From positions 1 through 64,000 of the forward strand of contig NZ_BRVM01000018.1 of NCBI RefSeq assembly GCF_026011715.1: DNA of 64,000 nt, read 5' to 3'. The position numbers and the translations under genes were made by a program. Shown here piece after piece: positions 1-8,980 of the stretch (position 1 is its first letter; every line of letters begins with the position of its first letter). The notes beneath the pieces are model-generated. The model saw nothing but the letters and a program-made list of their open reading frames with translations. It was not told the DNA's origin and searched no databases. This DNA comes from Cytobacillus sp. NCCP-133 (GTDB taxonomy: Bacteria > Bacillota > Bacilli > Bacillales > Cytobacillaceae).

Positions 1-39
1 AAAAAACAAAAACCCCGGATGAATATTTTCATACGGGGG
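1..39 (-). terminator. Rho-independent terminator, minus-strand orientation
   Basis: An interrupted stem pairs CCCCG (13-17) with CGGGG (34-38) and ATGAA (19-23) with TTCAT (28-32). Read on the minus strand it is followed by an almost pure T run. No minus-strand gene lies immediately to its right, so what it terminates is unclear. Confidence 0.5.
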
Positions 40-133
40 TGTGAGTAATTGAATCATGTGTGTTTCTTATTGTTAATAGGTTTTGTGTAATTTCTAATAC
101 TATAGATAACATTCACATAAGGAGTGATTATTA

Positions 134-324
134 GTGGGCGCCATTGAAAGAAGCGGATACCGGTTTGAGCCCGAATTTAGTGTCATTAGCCAAAACGGGG
201 CTATCCATGTGTACCACAATGGAGATTTCATAGAAGAAATTACATTCGAATTTACCGCAAATTTCCGGAAAACGACCAAATAGAAGACATAGTTGAACGA
301 TATTGCAATAGGCATGGCCTGTAA
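134..324 (+). pseudogene. DUF5370-like small protein, single-base frameshift
   Basis: A GTG start at 134 follows a good AAGGAGTGA site (119-127). It opens a frame beginning MGAIERSGYRFEPEF, which resembles small Bacillus DUF5370-type proteins (family recalled from memory). The frame stops at 281-283. From about 259 the neighbouring frame continues a convincing tail ending IEDIVERYCNRHGL, with a stop at 322-324. Restoring one base near 257-259 (GGC for GC) joins the halves into about 63 residues. It is either a real one-base deletion or an assembly error. Function unknown. Confidence 0.6.
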
Positions 325-461
325 TTTCCTCCATCCATGGCGTCCTTAGATTGATTTCAGGGGGCGCCTATACTTCCTCCATGTTCAAGACCTTTTTCTT
401 TTCAGCTTTTTTTAAAATCAAGTACAATAATCCGTATCCTGCTAATGAAAGGATGATCAAA

Positions 462-974
462 ATGGAGCCTATTAAAGACCATTTAAAGAAAAAGCTGGAT
501 TTGCTGTTTGTCGGCTTCAACCCGAGCATTCGATCGGGAGAAACTGGCCATCATTTTGCCAATCCAAATAACCGTTTTTGGAAAATCCTCCATGAATCCG
601 GATTAACACCACGAAAATATGATCCAACAGAAGACTTCCAATTACTTGAATTGGGTTACGGCATGACAAATATAGTATCACGGCCTACGAAAGCAGCGGA
701 TGAAATAACAAAAGAAGAATATAAAGAAGGAAGAGAAGAACTGATCAAAAAAATTAGTGAACTTAAGCCAAAAATTGTTTGCTATGTAGGAAAAGGAGTA
801 TACCAGGAGTACAGCCGCAATAAGAAACTTCCCTGGGGAGTTCAGGACGAATCGGTCGTCCCTGGCACCATCGATTTTGTGGCACCTTCTTCTTCCGGTC
901 TTGTCAGAATGAAAATCGATGAAATAATAAAAATCTATGCTGAAATTCCCAAAGTTTTAAGATCTTTGGAATAA
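462..974 (+). CDS. mug: G/U mismatch-specific DNA glycosylase (Mug/TDG family)
   Basis: This 170-residue protein should excise uracil, or thymine, from G:U and G:T mismatches, starting base excision repair in the cytoplasm. The N-terminal VGFNPS motif corresponds to the family's active-site GINPG-type loop. A HHFANPNNRFWK segment follows, and the C-terminal VAPSSSGLV lies in the DNA-intercalating loop region. I chose ATG 462 because AAAGGA ends about 9 bases before it. A start at 351 would add a low-quality hydrophobic segment with no ribosome binding site. It stands alone, with no repair partner nearby. Family assignment is firm; substrate preference is inferred. Confidence 0.88.
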   Translation: MEPIKDHLKKKLDLLFVGFNPSIRSGETGHHFANPNNRFWKILHESGLTPRKYDPTEDFQLLELGYGMTNIVSRPTKAADEITKEEYKEGREELIKKISELKPKIVCYVGKGVYQEYSRNKKLPWGVQDESVVPGTIDFVAPSSSGLVRMKIDEIIKIYAEIPKVLRSLE

Positions 975-1285
975 AAGGATTCTTCAAAAAAAATTGGATA
1001 AAAGTGCGCTAAGGATTGATTTGACAAGCATATTCCGAATCATCCAGGAGACATGGCCGTTATTACGGGATCAACTGTCATTCTTCAATCTAAGAGCTTA
1101 CAAACGGTCTTGTCCGAGGTCACCTCTAACGTATCCTATAGGGCAAATGGCCCATTTTTTCCCTGTTTTTCATCCTGACTCTAGTAAATTCCCTACCAAC
1201 GGTACTGTTGAAAAAGATTCAGAATTGTTAAAATGGCAATAACAACAAGAACCAGCTTCAATTTAATCTCTAAGGAGGGAAAGAA
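975..1285. other. Intergenic region without a convincing gene
   Basis: A TTG-started 82-codon frame (994-1242) and a 41-codon frame from ATG 1053 exist. Neither has a properly spaced ribosome binding site or recognisable protein character. The last 20 bases carry the TAAGGAGGG site used by the protease gene. Confidence 0.5.
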
Positions 1286-2251
1286 ATGGAGCAATATGTT
1301 CGAGTTATCCCCTACAAGTTTATTCAGCAGGAAGAGTCTGTGAAAGAAGTTCCAAAGGGTGTTGAGTTAATTCAGGCTCCAAAAATCTGGAACGAAACAA
1401 AAGGGAAAGGCATTAAAATTGCTGTTCTGGATACAGGCTGTGATGTATCCCATCCAGATTTAAAGGATCGAATTGTTGGAGGCTGCAATTTCACGGATGA
1501 TGACAGCAGCAATCCTGATATTTATAAAGACTATAATGGCCACGGCACACATGTTGCAGGCACGATTGCAGCGCAGGAAAATGATGCAGGTGTAATTGGC
1601 GTAGCTCCAGAAGCAGACCTCCTTATTGTAAAAGTGCTGAACAAAAATGGATCAGGCCAATACGAATGGATTATCAAAGGACTGCATTATGCAATTGAAC
1701 AGAATGCCGATGTTATTTCAATGTCCCTTGGCGGCCCGGCGGATGTACCAGAGCTATACGATGCCATAAAAACAGCTGTTAAAAAAGATATTCTTGTGGT
1801 CTGTGCTGCAGGAAATGAAGGGGATGGAGATGACTCAACCGATGAGTTTGCCTTTCCTGGCTGCTACAATGAGGTGATTAGTGTAGGTGCAATTAATCTG
1901 GAAAGAGATTCTTCCGAGTTTACAAACTCCCATAACGAAATAGATGTTGTCGCACCTGGTGAAGGAATCCTTTCTACTTATCTTAATGGAAAATATGCGA
2001 CACTAAGCGGCACTTCGATGGCTGCTCCACATGTTTCGGGTGCACTGGCACTCATCAAGGATTTTGCCAATAAACATTTTGAAAGAAAGCTTTCAGAACC
2101 TGAATTATATGCACAGTTAATTAGACGGACTGTACCGCTTGGCAATTCACCAAAGCTTGAGGGAAATGGGCTTGTCTATCTAACAGTTCCTGAGCACTTG
2201 GCCCGAATTTTTGACCAAAACTTCAAAACCATGGTTATGAACGCAATATGA
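1286..2251 (+). CDS. ispA: Intracellular subtilisin-like serine protease
   Basis: This 321-residue S8 protease matches the usual length of Bacillus intracellular serine protease. The triad is visible as Asp49 (VLDTGCD), His86 (NGHGTHVAG) and Ser244 (GTSMAAPH), with oxyanion Asn177 (AAGNEG). It has no signal peptide, only a short N-terminal propeptide containing VIPY, equivalent to the inhibitory LIPY motif of ISPs. It acts in the cytosol on bulk protein in stationary phase or sporulation (family knowledge). A strong TAAGGAGGG site precedes ATG 1286. Its stop overlaps the next start (ATGA), so the two are probably translationally coupled. Confidence 0.93.
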   Translation: MEQYVRVIPYKFIQQEESVKEVPKGVELIQAPKIWNETKGKGIKIAVLDTGCDVSHPDLKDRIVGGCNFTDDDSSNPDIYKDYNGHGTHVAGTIAAQENDAGVIGVAPEADLLIVKVLNKNGSGQYEWIIKGLHYAIEQNADVISMSLGGPADVPELYDAIKTAVKKDILVVCAAGNEGDGDDSTDEFAFPGCYNEVISVGAINLERDSSEFTNSHNEIDVVAPGEGILSTYLNGKYATLSGTSMAAPHVSGALALIKDFANKHFERKLSEPELYAQLIRRTVPLGNSPKLEGNGLVYLTVPEHLARIFDQNFKTMVMNAI

Positions 2252-3057
2252 CCAATATAACCGCCTTTTCACAAGCATGGAAGACAGCTAAGGCTAACCT
2301 TATTGATAGTATTCAAAATAAGCCATATTATGATGCTGAGCTAGATTTAATAAAGCAAGAAGAATACTATAGGAGTCTGGATTTTGAAAAAGAAAATATC
2401 GCCGAAGAAACTCATTCTCTTCTTGTTCGTTCGCATACCCATCATTTGGATTATTCACCACATCAATACGTGTATCCTTGGGTTGATTTACAGGAAAACG
2501 GCAAGCTGAAGAGTTTATACTCGGGCTCTGGCCTTGATCCGCTAAAAGCAATTGATGAGGACTTGCAGCTTTTGCAAACGATTCGGAAAGGTGGATTTAT
2601 CAGCAAAGGAAGGGTAATTTTTAATACCGAGCATGTAGTTCCCCAATCATGGTTTGGAGGAAAAGAGCCGATGAGGGGGGATCTGCATCATCTTTTTGCT
2701 TGCGAACCCGTATGCAACAGCATGAGAAGCAACTTTCCATATTACGACTTCAAGTCTTATGTCCCTGAATTCCAAACAGAGAATGTAAGAAATGGCTGCG
2801 GAATGGCCGAGGATGCAAAATTTGAACCGGAATACGGCAAGGGGATTTCAGCAAGAGCCGTATTCTATTTTTCCCTCAGGTATAAAAAAGTGATAAAAAT
2901 AGAAGAAAAGATGGATATAAAACTGTTGCTGAAGTGGCATGAAGAGAATCCTCCTGCTTTATACGAAAAGCACAGAAATGCCGCCATACATGAGCTGCAG
3001 GGAAACAGGAATCCCTTTATTGATTTTCCTGAAAGAGCAAAAATAATGTTTGGTTAA
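2248..3057 (+). CDS. Endonuclease I family nuclease, no signal peptide
   Basis: This 269-residue protein has the endonuclease I beta-beta-alpha metal core: FNTEHVVPQSWFGG (catalytic His in EHVVPQ), GDLHHLFACEP and an NSMRSNFPY segment. The family cleaves DNA or RNA, and the best known members (E. coli EndA, B. subtilis BsnA) are exported. Here the N-terminus is hydrophilic (MTNITAFSQAWK) with no signal peptide. It overlaps the intracellular protease gene by 4 bases, which suggests a cytoplasmic role released or activated late, for example macromolecule recycling. Family is certain; role and location are inferred. Confidence 0.85.
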   Translation: MTNITAFSQAWKTAKANLIDSIQNKPYYDAELDLIKQEEYYRSLDFEKENIAEETHSLLVRSHTHHLDYSPHQYVYPWVDLQENGKLKSLYSGSGLDPLKAIDEDLQLLQTIRKGGFISKGRVIFNTEHVVPQSWFGGKEPMRGDLHHLFACEPVCNSMRSNFPYYDFKSYVPEFQTENVRNGCGMAEDAKFEPEYGKGISARAVFYFSLRYKKVIKIEEKMDIKLLLKWHEENPPALYEKHRNAAIHELQGNRNPFIDFPERAKIMFG

Positions 3058-3064
3058 TGTCCGC

Positions 3065-3092
3065 ACCCGCCTGAACTATGGCGGGTTTTGTA
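3065..3092 (+). terminator. Terminator after the protease-nuclease pair
   Basis: ACCCGCC (3065-3071) pairs with GGCGGGT (3080-3086) across an 8-base loop, followed by TTTTGTATT. Confidence 0.65.
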
Positions 3093-3130
3093 TTATAATA
3101 ACAACAAAGAAAGCAAGGAGATCATCATGT

Positions 3131-3454
3131 ATGCAGCCATTTACAGAAAAAGTTATAAAGATTATTAAAAGCATCCCCAACGGAAAAGTAATGACATATG
3201 GACAAATCGCAAGTGCTGCAGGCAGTCCCCGAGGGGCAAGGCAGGTAATCCGCATTCTTCATTCCCTAAGCGAAAAGCATCAGCTGCCCTGGCATCGAGT
3301 GGTGAATGGAAAGGGGGAGATTGGGTTTAAAGATACCATCTCCTTTAACAATCAAAGAACACTCCTTGAAGAGGAGGAAATTTATGTATCGCCAAAAGGG
3401 ACCCTGGATTTACGGGAGTATTTATATGATCCCTTAATAGACGACCTGCGGTAG
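3131..3454 (+). CDS. Alkyltransferase-like (ATL) DNA-repair protein
   Basis: This 107-residue protein has the C-terminal fold of O6-methylguanine-DNA methyltransferase. It keeps the recognition helix (SPRGARQV) and the active-site block but reads PWHRV at residues 53-57 where the methyltransferase has PCHRV. The nucleophilic cysteine is replaced by tryptophan, the defining feature of ATL proteins. These bind alkylated guanine, flip it out and hand it to nucleotide excision repair without dealkylating it. ATG 3131 is supported by AAGGAG about 10 bases upstream. A longer in-frame start (3050) has no site and overlaps the terminator. Confidence 0.9.
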   Translation: MQPFTEKVIKIIKSIPNGKVMTYGQIASAAGSPRGARQVIRILHSLSEKHQLPWHRVVNGKGEIGFKDTISFNNQRTLLEEEEIYVSPKGTLDLREYLYDPLIDDLR

Positions 3455-3460
3455 ATGACC

Positions 3461-3489
3461 AAAAAACATGCATTTCTCAAAAATGCACA
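3461..3489 (-). terminator. Terminator of the ypbS-like gene
   Basis: TGCATTT (3469-3475) pairs with AAATGCA (3481-3487). Read on the minus strand the stem is followed by TGTTTTTTGG. Confidence 0.6.
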
Positions 3490-3510
3490 TCCTCCACTAA
3501 ATAAAATTAC

Positions 3511-3768
3511 CTATTTGGCTCTTGAGGCATATTCCCTAATCATCTCAATCGTTACGTACTTTCTGACAGGTATAATGCCCTGTTTTGATAGTTCATTTAT
3601 TTCGGCAGTCACTTCGTTTATCTTATCAGCCGAAAATGGCAATCCTCTTTTGCATAAATCCAAAGCTTGTTCAATATAATATTCTCGTTGCTGATCTAGA
3701 GCAGCGAACCTCGTAATGATTTTATTCTGTTTTCCAACATGTTCTGATATTGCTTTATGTACACTCAT
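3511..3768 (-). CDS. ypbS: YpbS-like DUF2533 protein
   Basis: This 85-residue helical protein (MSVHKAISEHVGKQN...) matches the length and opening of the Bacillus YpbS/DUF2533 family, whose function is unknown. ATG 3768 follows an AGGGGTGG stretch. An upstream in-frame start at 3828 would add 20 residues without a ribosome binding site. It is a monocistronic minus-strand gene between two plus-strand genes, with its own terminator. Confidence 0.75.
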   Translation of the reverse strand: MSVHKAISEHVGKQNKIITRFAALDQQREYYIEQALDLCKRGLPFSADKINEVTAEINELSKQGIIPVRKYVTIEMIREYASRAK

Positions 3769-4032
3769 TTTTTCCACCCCTATAAAAAAGTCGATTAATG
3801 CTATCATACCATTTTTTATCCCGGCCAAAAGATGATTTATTACTAATTCTATAATATTTTTAATAGACTACAGATAGATAAAAATAGCCAGTCCTAATAA
3901 CTTCCAATGAAGTATATCAAAATAGTGGAGAAGCTAAAAATGCAGCTTTTTCCTCATACTGGATATAAAGGGAACTCACCTTTCAAAAAAGAAAAGGTTA
4001 AAGGAAACAGAAATGAAAGGCGGCTTATACAT

Positions 4033-5517
4033 ATGAAAAGAACGAATAAGTTAAGTTTTAGTATCCTGCTGATTTTTATGCTCGCTTTTGTTCCTTTATC
4101 CCATAACGAAACACCGCAAGTAAATGCTACGGTAGAAGGAAGCGAGCTTGTTCAGCAACTGAACCAGCTCCTTAATAATAACCCCATTTTACAGGGTGCA
4201 CTAGCCGGTGTCAGTATACGGGATGCCCAAACTGGTGAGTTAATTTATGACCATATAGGAGATATTCGGTTACGGCCAGCTTCAAACATGAAGCTTCTGA
4301 CAGCAGCTGCTGCTCTTGATACTTTGGGTGAGGACTTTAGATTTACAACAGAACTTCTTCATACTGGGTCAATAAATGGATCAACTCTCCAAGGCGATCT
4401 TATTTTAAAAGGAAAAGGGGATCCAACACTATTAAAACAGGACTTTGATGCATTTGCAGCAAAGTTGAAAGAAGCAGGCATTAAAATAATTCATGGCAAC
4501 TTAGTGGGTGATGATACCTGGTATGATGATCAGCGCTATTCAACAGACTTATCATGGAGTGATGAATCATGGTACTACGGTGCACAGATTTCAGCATTAA
4601 CGGCTTCCCCGAATGAAGATTATGATGCGGGAACTGTCATTGTAGAAGTGTATCCTGGAGAAGAAGCCGGAAAAGAGCCAACAGTAAAAATAGAGCCGGA
4701 AACAGACTACTTAAAAATTGTGAACAAAGCAAAAACGGTTGCTAAAGGTGAAAAGAAAGATCTCACCATAGAACGTGACCATGGAACATACACTGTAACG
4801 ATTGAAGGAGAAATCCCTATCGACGGAAGCCGTTCCAGGGAATGGATTGCTGTATGGGAGCCAACAGGCTACGCATTGGATCTCTTTAAACAGTCGCTTG
4901 CTGACCAAGGCATTAAACATAAGGGGAAGGTAATTGCAGCTGCCACGCCTAAAGGCGCCAAACTGCTTACGGAGCATCAATCAATGCCACTTAAAGAGCT
5001 ACTCATCCCATTTATGAAATTAAGCAACAATGGACATGCTGAAACGCTCATCAAGGAAATGGGTAAAGTAGAAAAAGGCGAAGGAAGCTGGGAGAAGGGG
5101 CTTGAGGTTTTAGAAGAGAAAGTGACAAAACTGGGAATGAATGAAGAAACTCTCGTACTCCATGATGGCTCAGGCATTTCACATGTAAACTTAATTCCGG
5201 CAAATGAAATCTCAAGACTGCTTTTTGAGGTGCGGGATGAAGAATGGTTCCCTTCCTACTTAAACTCCTTGCCGATTGCTGGGATTACCAATCGAATGGA
5301 GGGCGGAACACTAAGGAACCGCATGAAGAATTCTAATGCCGCTGAAAATGTTAAAGCAAAAACAGGTTCCATTTCAACAGTAAGTGCATTATCAGGATAT
5401 GTTACAACCACTAGCGGTGAAGAGCTTATATTTTCAATTGTATTGAACAATGTAATTAACGGGTCAGAAGGAAAGTTAATAGTAGATAAAATTGCTACAT
5501 TATTAGCTGATCAGTAA
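4033..5517 (+). CDS. dacC: D-alanyl-D-alanine carboxypeptidase, PBP4a/DacC type (S13)
   Basis: This 494-residue class C penicillin-binding protein trims peptidoglycan stem peptides outside the membrane. A signal peptide is evident (MKRT followed by a hydrophobic core to about residue 23). The three penicilloyl-serine motifs are present: SNMK with Ser84 and Lys87, SNN in KLSNNGHAE, and KTG in KTGSIS. The large insert between motifs 1 and 2 and the length agree with B. subtilis PBP4a (about 491). ATG 4033 has AAGGCGG upstream; the longer frame from 3907 would bury the signal peptide. Monocistronic, ending at a bidirectional terminator. Confidence 0.92.
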   Translation: MKRTNKLSFSILLIFMLAFVPLSHNETPQVNATVEGSELVQQLNQLLNNNPILQGALAGVSIRDAQTGELIYDHIGDIRLRPASNMKLLTAAAALDTLGEDFRFTTELLHTGSINGSTLQGDLILKGKGDPTLLKQDFDAFAAKLKEAGIKIIHGNLVGDDTWYDDQRYSTDLSWSDESWYYGAQISALTASPNEDYDAGTVIVEVYPGEEAGKEPTVKIEPETDYLKIVNKAKTVAKGEKKDLTIERDHGTYTVTIEGEIPIDGSRSREWIAVWEPTGYALDLFKQSLADQGIKHKGKVIAAATPKGAKLLTEHQSMPLKELLIPFMKLSNNGHAETLIKEMGKVEKGEGSWEKGLEVLEEKVTKLGMNEETLVLHDGSGISHVNLIPANEISRLLFEVRDEEWFPSYLNSLPIAGITNRMEGGTLRNRMKNSNAAENVKAKTGSISTVSALSGYVTTTSGEELIFSIVLNNVINGSEGKLIVDKIATLLADQ

Positions 5518-5520
5518 ACA

Positions 5521-5562
5521 AAAAAAGGGCAGGAAACCGAAATTTCAAAGGTTCCTGCCTAT
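5521..5562. terminator. Bidirectional terminator between dacC and yceI-like gene
   Basis: GGCAGGAA (from 5528) pairs with TTCCTGCC (to 5559). The minus-strand reading has a long T run, and the plus-strand reading has a weaker T-rich tail. Confidence 0.7.
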
Positions 5563-5567
5563 TCTTA

Positions 5568-6101
5568 TTATTCAGCTTTTGCTGCCTGAATTTGAAGATC
5601 AATTTTAACCTTATCGCCTACAAGGACACCGCCAGTTTCCAGTGCTGAGTTCCATGTTAAGCCATAGTCGCTGCGTTTAATTGCACCAGCTGCACTGAAG
5701 CCAACCTTTTCGTTTCCCCATGGATCCTTCCCTGATCCTTCATAAGTAACGGTGAAGGTTTCAGCCTTGGTTACTCCGCGAATAGTTAAATCACCCGTAA
5801 CATCATACTCATCGTCTCCTTTGCCTACGATGCTCGTTGATTTAAAGGTCATTGCCGGATGATTTTCCACGTCAAAGAAGTCTGCGGAACGCAAGTGGTT
5901 ATCACGATCTTCATTACGTGTATCAACGCTGGAAATTGAGATGCTAAATTGGATGTCAGCTGTTGTCAAATCTATTGGATCTGCTTCAATTTCTGCTTCA
6001 AAGCTGTTAAAGCTGCCTTTCACATTTGCAATCATCATATGCTTGATTGAGAAATCCACACTGCTGTGTGCCGGGTCAACTGCCCATTTTATTTTTGTCA
6101 T
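5568..6101 (-). CDS. YceI family lipocalin-like protein
   Basis: This 177-residue YceI-domain protein (KWAVDPAHSSVDFSIKHM near the start, then VKGSF, ADFFDVENHP and FTVTYEG) has a lipocalin-like barrel that binds isoprenoid or amphiphilic ligands in characterised homologues. There is no signal peptide, so it is probably cytoplasmic, as in many Bacillus members. Start ATG 6101 follows GGAGGAG; an in-frame ATG 15 bases earlier overlaps that site and is rejected. The physiological ligand is unknown. Confidence 0.88.
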   Translation of the reverse strand: MTKIKWAVDPAHSSVDFSIKHMMIANVKGSFNSFEAEIEADPIDLTTADIQFSISISSVDTRNEDRDNHLRSADFFDVENHPAMTFKSTSIVGKGDDEYDVTGDLTIRGVTKAETFTVTYEGSGKDPWGNEKVGFSAAGAIKRSDYGLTWNSALETGGVLVGDKVKIDLQIQAAKAE

Positions 6102-6316
6102 TATTTTCTCCTCCATTTGTTTGAATTCAATTGTTTTTAGTTCGAGATATTTTAATTCTAGATAAATTATATGACCGTTTCAGTTTTCTGTCAATGGTAT
6201 TTTTTCAAAAGATGGTAAAATGAAGACTACTTAATTTTTCGTGTGTATACATAACCTAATACATAATGATTACGTCACATGCTAGCAAAATGGTGATGTT
6301 AAAAGGGGAACGGACA

Positions 6317-8896
6317 ATGAATCAACTTGACCAAACATATAATAATGCTGCTGAGCATACAAAAATCAAAATCCTTGAAGATATAGACCGATATTTGGGC
6401 AGTAAAGAGCAGATGCCGACATATCAGGAATACCTTTCTGAAAGGCTTCATTATATCGATCAAATTTGGGTAAATGTCTGGCTGAATAAAATCACTACAA
6501 AAATATCCAAACACGATAAAAAGAAATACCTTGCAGAAAAAGGCTATGAATCAGAAAATGTCGACAGGAAGTTAATCAATCATCTGTTCAGAGCAGAGAT
6601 GAAGGATTATCGCCCATTTAAAACGTCAGAATGGCTCAATGATCTTTTTGAAGGAAACACGGAGGAATGGGCAGAACGTTTTCGAAAAGCAAGGGCCTTC
6701 TACCTACAAAAAGTGGAAGAGGAAAGACTGCTGCAGAAAAAATACGTAATACGGGAAACAATTGAAGAAAAAGCCGATGAAATCATCGATCAAGAGTATA
6801 GCCTTCTTTACCTTTATGTAAGACATATGACTTCAAAGCAGCTGGCTAGCGATTTTCAAAACAAGATCAGGTACCACCACGTCGATACATTTGCATTGGA
6901 GGAAAAGCTTGAGGAAACAGGCAGTTTTGATCCGGATGACTATAAGACAACAGCTGATTTTTTGGAAGAACTGACAGGAAATATCCATAAAACACTATAC
7001 TGGGGTAAAGGATATTTTGAATATGAAACCTTTTACTATGTGTATAAGAGCCTTGTTTCCGGGTATCTTTCCGATATCCTGCAAACACTCTTCCTTCAAA
7101 AGCTTCCTCAACACTTATTTGATGAATACCAAGAAGCCTATGAAAAACCGATAACAGGAAAATCAATCAAGAAGCAAATTGCCCATACGCTTCATGATAT
7201 TAATGAAAACTTCTTTGAAAGCATTCAAGAAGAATATGTGGAAGACTTGCTGAAACTAGCAGATATCCCATTTGACCCTCTTGTCCATAAAGAACTGTTA
7301 GAAAAAGACCTGATAGACAGGGAGCGGGAAAAAGCAGAGAAATTTGCAGAACTGCAGAGAAAAAAAGAAGAAGAAGCCCGCATGCTGGAGAATATTTTCA
7401 GTCAGGAATATAGCCCCTCACTTGAAAAAGCTAAGCGCTATATTCTTCATATTGGGGAAACCAATACAGGCAAAACCCACCATGCTCTTGAAGGAATGAA
7501 ATCTGCAAGAAGCGGTATGTATTTGGCCCCGCTTAGGCTGCTGGCTTTGGAAGTGTACGACAAGCTAAACCGTGACGGAGTCCCTTGTTCTTTAAAAACA
7601 GGAGAAGAAGAAAAGGTGGTTACAGGATCAGAGCATCTTTCTTGTACAGTAGAGATGTTTCATGAGAAGGACTTTTTTGATGCAATTGTCATTGATGAGG
7701 CACAGATGATTACCGATAAAGACCGCGGGTTTTCATGGTATAAAGCTATTACCAAAGCAAATGCCAATGAAGTTCATATTATTGGAAGCCGCAGTGCAAA
7801 AAGCATCGTACTCCAGCTGCTTGGTGATGCAGATATTGAATTAAATGAGTACAGCCGGGAGATACCACTGGAAGTAGAAGCGAAGGAATTTAAATTCAAT
7901 CATGTAAGAAAAGGGGATGCCCTGATCTGTTTTTCCAGAAAAAGAGTGCTTGAGACGGCTTCGAGACTGCAGCAGGAAGGTCACTCCGTGAGTATGATTT
8001 ATGGTTCCATGCCGCCGGAAACCCGAAAAAAACAGGTGCAGCGTTTTATAAATGGTGAAACCTCTGTGATTGTATCCACTGATGCCATTGGGATGGGCCT
8101 TAATCTGCCAATCCGAAGAATTGTCTTTTTGGAAAATGAGAAGTTTGACGGCATAAAGAGGCGGCTGCTTACGTCACAAGAGGTGAAGCAAATTGCCGGA
8201 CGAGCGGGAAGAAAAGGATTGTACAACATCGGGAAAGTTGCATTTACAAAAGATATAAAAAGAATGAAGGCCCTGCTTGAAATGGTGGATGAACCTGTCC
8301 ATACCTTTGCCATTGCACCGACAAACACAGTATTTGAAAGGTTTCAAAAGTATTATCGTGATCTCGGTACTTTCTTTGAATTGTGGGATAAATTTGAAAG
8401 CCCTAAAGGCACAAAAAAAGCGGCTTTAACCGAAGAAAGAGACCTTTATGAACGAATACAAGGAACTGAAATCGAAGCAAAGCTTGGCATAATGAACCTT
8501 TATGGTTTTCTCCATTTGCCTTTTTCAAAAAAAGAGCATGATCTTATCCGTCAATGGGAAGAGACCATGTATGCAATTATCGATGGGAATGAATTGCCTG
8601 AGCCGCGCATTAAAAACCGGAATCTGGAGGAATTGGAGCTCACATATAAAGCAATTGGTCTCCACCTTCTTTTCCTCTACAGGCTGGAACAAAGAACCGA
8701 AGCCTTATATTGGGAAAGATTGAGGGAAGAAATCAGCGATCATGTTCATGAGCGATTGAAAACAGACATTAAAGAACTTTCAAGGAAATGCAGAAGATGC
8801 GGCAAAAAACTTTCATGGGAACATGAGTTTCAGATTTGTAATGATTGCCATGCTTCACGCTCAAGAGGAAAATACAATTATTATAGAGGTAATTAA
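6317..8896 (+). CDS. Suv3-like DExH RNA helicase with C-terminal zinc ribbon
   Basis: This 859-residue protein has an N-terminal helical region of about 370 residues, then a helicase core: Walker A GETNTGKTHH (about 380), APLRLLALEVY, CTVEM, DEAQ box VIDEAQMI (about 458), VSTDAIGMGLNLPI and QIAGRAGRKG. The motifs are closest to mitochondrial Suv3 helicases, which unwind RNA for degradation with an exonuclease. The C-terminus carries CxxC...CxxC (about 825-846), a zinc ribbon. ATG 6317 has AAAAGGGG upstream. Monocistronic. Helicase family is firm; a role in RNA turnover is by analogy. Confidence 0.85.
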   Translation: MNQLDQTYNNAAEHTKIKILEDIDRYLGSKEQMPTYQEYLSERLHYIDQIWVNVWLNKITTKISKHDKKKYLAEKGYESENVDRKLINHLFRAEMKDYRPFKTSEWLNDLFEGNTEEWAERFRKARAFYLQKVEEERLLQKKYVIRETIEEKADEIIDQEYSLLYLYVRHMTSKQLASDFQNKIRYHHVDTFALEEKLEETGSFDPDDYKTTADFLEELTGNIHKTLYWGKGYFEYETFYYVYKSLVSGYLSDILQTLFLQKLPQHLFDEYQEAYEKPITGKSIKKQIAHTLHDINENFFESIQEEYVEDLLKLADIPFDPLVHKELLEKDLIDREREKAEKFAELQRKKEEEARMLENIFSQEYSPSLEKAKRYILHIGETNTGKTHHALEGMKSARSGMYLAPLRLLALEVYDKLNRDGVPCSLKTGEEEKVVTGSEHLSCTVEMFHEKDFFDAIVIDEAQMITDKDRGFSWYKAITKANANEVHIIGSRSAKSIVLQLLGDADIELNEYSREIPLEVEAKEFKFNHVRKGDALICFSRKRVLETASRLQQEGHSVSMIYGSMPPETRKKQVQRFINGETSVIVSTDAIGMGLNLPIRRIVFLENEKFDGIKRRLLTSQEVKQIAGRAGRKGLYNIGKVAFTKDIKRMKALLEMVDEPVHTFAIAPTNTVFERFQKYYRDLGTFFELWDKFESPKGTKKAALTEERDLYERIQGTEIEAKLGIMNLYGFLHLPFSKKEHDLIRQWEETMYAIIDGNELPEPRIKNRNLEELELTYKAIGLHLLFLYRLEQRTEALYWERLREEISDHVHERLKTDIKELSRKCRRCGKKLSWEHEFQICNDCHASRSRGKYNYYRGN

Positions 8897-8947
8897 TAAT
8901 CCGAGAAGCTTAAAAAGCAGTAGTGAAATAAGGAAACGCCCATTAAG

Positions 8948-8977
8948 AAAAGCCTGCTGGGAAACAGCAGGCTTTTC
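8948..8977. terminator. Bidirectional terminator
   Basis: AAAAGCCTGCTG (8948-8959) pairs with CAGCAGGCTTTT (8965-8976). It lies between the convergent helicase and dehydrogenase genes and serves both. Confidence 0.8.
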
Positions 8978-8980
8978 CTA

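Noticed and set aside
368..480. Minus-strand frame ending in a hydrophobic helix and Lys-rich tail (GYGLLYLILKKAEKKK)
   Set aside because: It has no start codon with a site and overlaps the well-supported start of the mug gene antisense. Kept only as a curiosity.
994..1242. 82-codon TTG-start frame on the plus strand
   Set aside because: No ribosome binding site, protein-like composition or family similarity; probably chance.
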